Source: CAZCBJ01 sp964496705
GTDB taxonomy: Bacteria; Chloroflexota; Anaerolineae; Anaerolineales; Anaerolineaceae
Assembly: GCA_964496705.1 (NCBI GenBank)
Contig: CAZCBJ010000156.1
Coordinates: 1-9,514, forward strand
Length of the DNA: 9,514 nucleotides
Direction: 5' to 3'
Positions 7,560-9,514 of this stretch are shown in pieces. A model generated the notes under the pieces. That model searched no databases and was not told the DNA's origin. It worked only from the letters and a program-made list of their open reading frames with translations. Position numbers and translations under genes: made by a program. Numbering within the stretch: the first letter of the stretch is position 1; each line of letters starts with the position of its first letter.

Positions 7560-7972
7560 TCCCAATCTTTTTGCTGGCGCAAGCGCTTTATCGCGCTGCG
7601 CCGCTTCTTAACATCCATGCGCTCCCCGCGGGCGGCTGTGCTCGGCCGGGTCGGTCGGCGCGCCTTGGGAGGCTCCATTGCCCTTTGGATCAGAGCATTC
7701 AGGCGTTGGAGGGCTTCTTCGCGGTTGCGCTCCTGAGAGCGATAGCGCTTGGCCTCGATCACCAGCACTCCATCGGCGGTCATCCGGTTTCCAGCCAGGC
7801 GCACCAACCGCTCCTTCACCTCTGGCGGTATTGAAGGAGAATGGATCACGTCAAAACGCAACTGCACCGCCGAGGAAACCTTGTTGACATTTTGTCCGCC
7901 TGGTCCAGTTGAGCGGATAAAATTGAACTCACATTCTTGTCGCAAGATTGATATGACAATATTTCTCAGCAT
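7556..7972 (-). CDS. arfB: Alternative ribosome-rescue factor B (peptidyl-tRNA hydrolase ArfB/YaeJ)
   Basis: ArfB frees ribosomes stalled without a stop codon by hydrolysing peptidyl-tRNA. The 138-residue length is typical. The catalytic GGQ is at 25-27 within STGPGGQNVNKVSSAVQLRF, which matches the ArfB version of the release-factor domain 3. It lacks the codon-recognition domains of RF1/RF2. A Lys/Arg-rich C-terminal tail (about 102-135) is the part that enters the empty mRNA channel in known ArfB proteins. AAAGGA lies about 8 nt before ATG 7972, a good ribosome binding site. The gene starts 16 nt after the mannosyltransferase stop, so it is probably co-transcribed with it. Its stop TAA (7558-7556) overlaps the stop of the convergent S58 peptidase gene. 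Confidence 0.95.
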   Translation of the reverse strand: MLRNIVISILRQECEFNFIRSTGPGGQNVNKVSSAVQLRFDVIHSPSIPPEVKERLVRLAGNRMTADGVLVIEAKRYRSQERNREEALQRLNALIQRAMEPPKARRPTRPSTAARGERMDVKKRRSAIKRLRQQKDWD

Positions 7973-7988
7973 TTACGGGATCCTTTGA

Positions 7989-9158
7989 TTAGGTGACATA
8001 ACCCCACCAGTAAAATCCCCCAAGCAAAAGGCTTTGGCTGAGTAAGGATACAAGATACCATGCCATTCGGCCAATTTTATTCTTAACCAGCTTGGCTGAC
8101 AGGATATAAATTGGAAGGATAGGCAATGTATACCGCGCCGCCGCTCCCAGAACGCCAGTGTTTTCCACCTTAACCAACATAGAAAAAATAAATGCCCACC
8201 CGAAGAGCAAAAAGCTTATCGGAAAACGGCGGGTACCAGCGGCTAGGAGAATTATTGTTAACAGAGCCAGAATCAGATTAAGCCACGATGTTGCGATGCC
8301 TGCACTTGTTCCACTGCATATTACCTTGATATTTCCCAATAAACCTTCCCAAGGCCAGCCCAGATGCTGCTCCCAGCCTGCACTTACAGTTCTCCACAGC
8401 CAGTCCGCTCCCAAACCATAATGCACGTAGAGACCAAATGCGAGCATGGCTATTCCAGGCAGCGCCAGACCCGCGAGCAAGATCGGCCATTTTCCTTCCT
8501 TTTGCTTCAAGGCCCGGTAGCCTTCCCAGATCATCGGCAGAACCAGCAAAATGCCCTGGTGCCTGGTGAGCACAGCCGCCGCAGCCCACAATCCGGCAGC
8601 CAGCCAGCGAGTCTGCCGCGCCGCAGAAAGGCTGGCCACAGCGCACAGCATGAACAATGCTTCGCTGTATCCCGCCACCAGAAAGAAGGCTGTCGGATAC
8701 ACGACCAGCATCACCAGGCTGTTCCGGGCGGTTTCTATATCCCATTCCCGGGCGACGAGGCGAAAAAACATCCAGAAAGCGGCCAACGCAGCCAGGTTGG
8801 AAACTAACAGAGCTGAAAACAAAGGGTGTAATCCCAGCAGCATTCCCAACCGGATTAAAAGCGGATAGAGCGGCGGCCAAACGGTGTTTTGCGCATCCGC
8901 ATACCCATCCCGGGCAATTTCGATGTAATGGACTGTATCCCAGCGGTACCACGGTGCTGCCAGCAACCTCACCGCCAGGCTTCCGTTTTCCAGTTCCGCC
9001 AGCATCTGCGGGTCGTGCGGGGCGAGCGGTTCAAACCATACCGGAACCATCCAGGCAATCAAGGCCATCAACACAGTTGTCACCAGACGCAATGCCAGAT
9101 AGGCAGTCAAGGCTGCCCGTAATGGGGATTGGGCGGACGGAAATTCAAAGCGATTCAC
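7989..9158 (-). CDS. PIG-V-like integral membrane mannosyltransferase (GT-C type)
   Basis: The 389-residue polytopic membrane protein resembles bacterial PIG-V/GPI mannosyltransferase II homologues. These GT-C enzymes use polyprenyl-phosphate sugar on the outer face of the membrane. After a first membrane segment (about 17-41) comes the extracytoplasmic loop with W73-D-T-x2-Y-x2-IA-x2-GY (73-86) and the PPLYPLL motif (95-101), both family hallmarks with an acidic residue (Asp74) as probable catalytic base. The YPTAFFLVAGYSEALF block (154-169) and the TRHQG motif (198-202) follow. The C-terminal RYTLPILPIY (342-351) is also typical. I count roughly eight to ten hydrophobic segments. The chosen start is GTG 9158; a GAGGT sequence is about 15 nt away, and a CTG two codons upstream has better spacing, so the start is uncertain by two codons. 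Acceptor unknown. Confidence 0.82.
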   Translation of the reverse strand: MNRFEFPSAQSPLRAALTAYLALRLVTTVLMALIAWMVPVWFEPLAPHDPQMLAELENGSLAVRLLAAPWYRWDTVHYIEIARDGYADAQNTVWPPLYPLLIRLGMLLGLHPLFSALLVSNLAALAAFWMFFRLVAREWDIETARNSLVMLVVYPTAFFLVAGYSEALFMLCAVASLSAARQTRWLAAGLWAAAAVLTRHQGILLVLPMIWEGYRALKQKEGKWPILLAGLALPGIAMLAFGLYVHYGLGADWLWRTVSAGWEQHLGWPWEGLLGNIKVICSGTSAGIATSWLNLILALLTIILLAAGTRRFPISFLLFGWAFIFSMLVKVENTGVLGAAARYTLPILPIYILSAKLVKNKIGRMAWYLVSLLSQSLLLGGFYWWGYVT

Positions 9159-9197
9159 AGGCAGGTGTTCTTTACCTCATTATCCAGTAACATGTCA

Positions 9198-9227
9198 AGT
9201 ATAGCAGACCCTTCATCAGCCTACCAA
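9198..9227 (-). promoter_or_regulatory. Putative extended -10 promoter for the mannosyltransferase-arfB operon
   Basis: Read on the minus strand, TATACT (9203-9198) is preceded by TGC, giving an extended -10 element. A partial -35, TTGGTA (9227-9222), lies 18 nt upstream. The leader would be about 30-35 nt. A perfect TTGACA overlaps at 9198-9193, but it has no -10 at the proper distance. Confidence 0.4.
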
Positions 9228-9256
9228 CGAACCCTGCCAATATGATCGTGAAGTGA

Positions 9257-9275
9257 TTAATCCCTGAGTTAATCC
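9257..9275. repeat. Short direct repeat TTAATCC x2
   Basis: TTAATCC occurs at 9257-9263 and 9269-9275, 12 nt apart start to start, in the middle of the divergent intergenic region. It could be a regulator binding site, but two 7-mers in AT-rich DNA can also arise by chance. Confidence 0.25.
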
Positions 9276-9330
9276 ACCAAGTTCTTCAGAATGTCCTAAC
9301 CCAAATGTTTTCGACCGAATTTTAAAAATT

Positions 9331-9341
9331 TATACTAAAAT
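9331..9341 (+). promoter_or_regulatory. Putative -10 region for the plus-strand gene at 9457
   Basis: TATACT (9331-9336) overlaps TAAAAT (9336-9341); each matches the -10 consensus at 5 of 6 positions. A weak -35-like TCGACC (9311-9316) is present but at 14 or 19 nt spacing, neither ideal. The leader would be about 110 nt. Confidence 0.3.
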
Positions 9342-9456
9342 ATGCGCACCCTTTTCGTTTTTAGAAACAGTAATTTTCTTAATGATCCTGGTAGTCCAGG
9401 CCAGGAATTTTCCAATCGAAGCTCAATCGAGCGAGTCTACCTATCGTGAGGGTAAG

Positions 9457-9514
9457 ATGCAAACACTCAACCTTCGTTTATTGGGCAGCCTTCTGGTAAT
9501 GCTCATCACAGGCT
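9457..9514 (+). CDS. Start of a probable exported or membrane protein, cut by window edge
   Basis: Only 19 codons are visible. The peptide MQTLNLRLLGSLLVMLITG has one Arg near the N-terminus and then a hydrophobic run, as in a signal peptide, lipoprotein signal or first membrane helix. GAGGG (9448-9452) lies 4 nt before ATG 9457, a good ribosome binding site. The frame is also open upstream to an ATG at 9382, but no ribosome binding site precedes that one and the extension is polar. Function cannot be assigned from this fragment. Confidence 0.6.
   Translation, partial: MQTLNLRLLGSLLVMLITG

Larger units (their letters stand above)
9159..9456. other. AT-rich divergent intergenic region
   Basis: About 298 nt separate the mannosyltransferase start (minus) from the next plus-strand gene. 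The stretch 9241-9400 is clearly richer in A and T than the genes around it. It holds the promoter candidates listed separately, a short direct repeat, and a 6-bp stem TCCTGG (9386-9391) with CCAGGA (9401-9406) in the leader of the plus-strand gene. I see no tRNA, no rho-independent terminator and no convincing small ORF. Confidence 0.6.

Noticed and set aside
8278..8952. Minus-strand ORF of 224 codons in another frame of the mannosyltransferase gene
   Set aside because: The overlapping frame has clear PIG-V motifs and membrane segments; this one is a Gly/Arg/Cys-rich shadow with no features.
9386..9410. Hairpin TCCTGG/CCAGGA followed by AATTTT as a terminator
   Set aside because: The stem is only 6 bp, the U run is short, and it lies just upstream of a gene start in the same direction; at most a weak leader hairpin.
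9382..9456. Upstream ATG start for the gene at the right edge
   Set aside because: The extension is polar and lacks a ribosome binding site, whereas ATG 9457 has GAGGG and a signal-like N-terminus.

Overview
The window looks like ordinary chromosome from a moderately GC-rich bacterium. Gene content and protein style suggest Anaerolineae or a related class of Chloroflexota. This rests on recognition of sequence style: a MecA-like penicillin-binding protein with a Thr/Pro-rich tail in an operon with rsgA, and a long AraM-type glycerol-1-phosphate dehydrogenase. It was not checked by any search. I see no phage, insertion sequence, CRISPR array, rRNA or tRNA.

Layout: (1) Positions 1-2722, plus strand: the 3' part of a class B penicillin-binding protein overlaps by 4 nt (ATGA) the ribosome-maturation GTPase gene rsgA. 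(2) Positions 2724-6347, minus strand: reading leftward, a chimeric remnant ORF, then an AraM/EgsA-family dehydrogenase, then a two-cassette ABC-F ATPase. Gaps are 21 and 3 nt, so this is a probable operon. The ABC-F gene ends one base away from the convergent rsgA stop. (3) Positions 6348-6473: a short divergent intergenic region with a plausible promoter and a strong ribosome binding site, serving (4) a peptidase family S58 (DmpA-like) aminopeptidase at 6474-7559, plus strand. (5) Positions 7556-9158, minus strand: a PIG-V-like membrane mannosyltransferase gene followed after 16 nt by arfB, a stalled-ribosome rescue hydrolase. The arfB stop shares bases with the S58 peptidase stop. (6) Positions 9159-9456: an AT-rich divergent intergenic region with putative promoters. 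(7) From 9457: the first 19 codons of a plus-strand gene with a signal-peptide-like start, cut by the window edge.

Functionally the window mixes cell-envelope genes (penicillin-binding protein, polyprenol-linked mannosyl transfer, possibly ether-type lipid glycerol chemistry) with ribosome-related genes (RsgA, ABC-F, ArfB). The oddest object is the small ORF at 5805-6311. Its first half is an internal piece of a luciferase-like (LLM) flavin/F420 oxidoreductase and its second half is the C-terminal piece of a histidine phosphatase, joined in frame. Homology to the LLM family continues upstream of the only ATG as far as an in-frame stop, so I read it as a deletion-fusion remnant and not as a working enzyme. 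I find no convincing new multi-gene system here.
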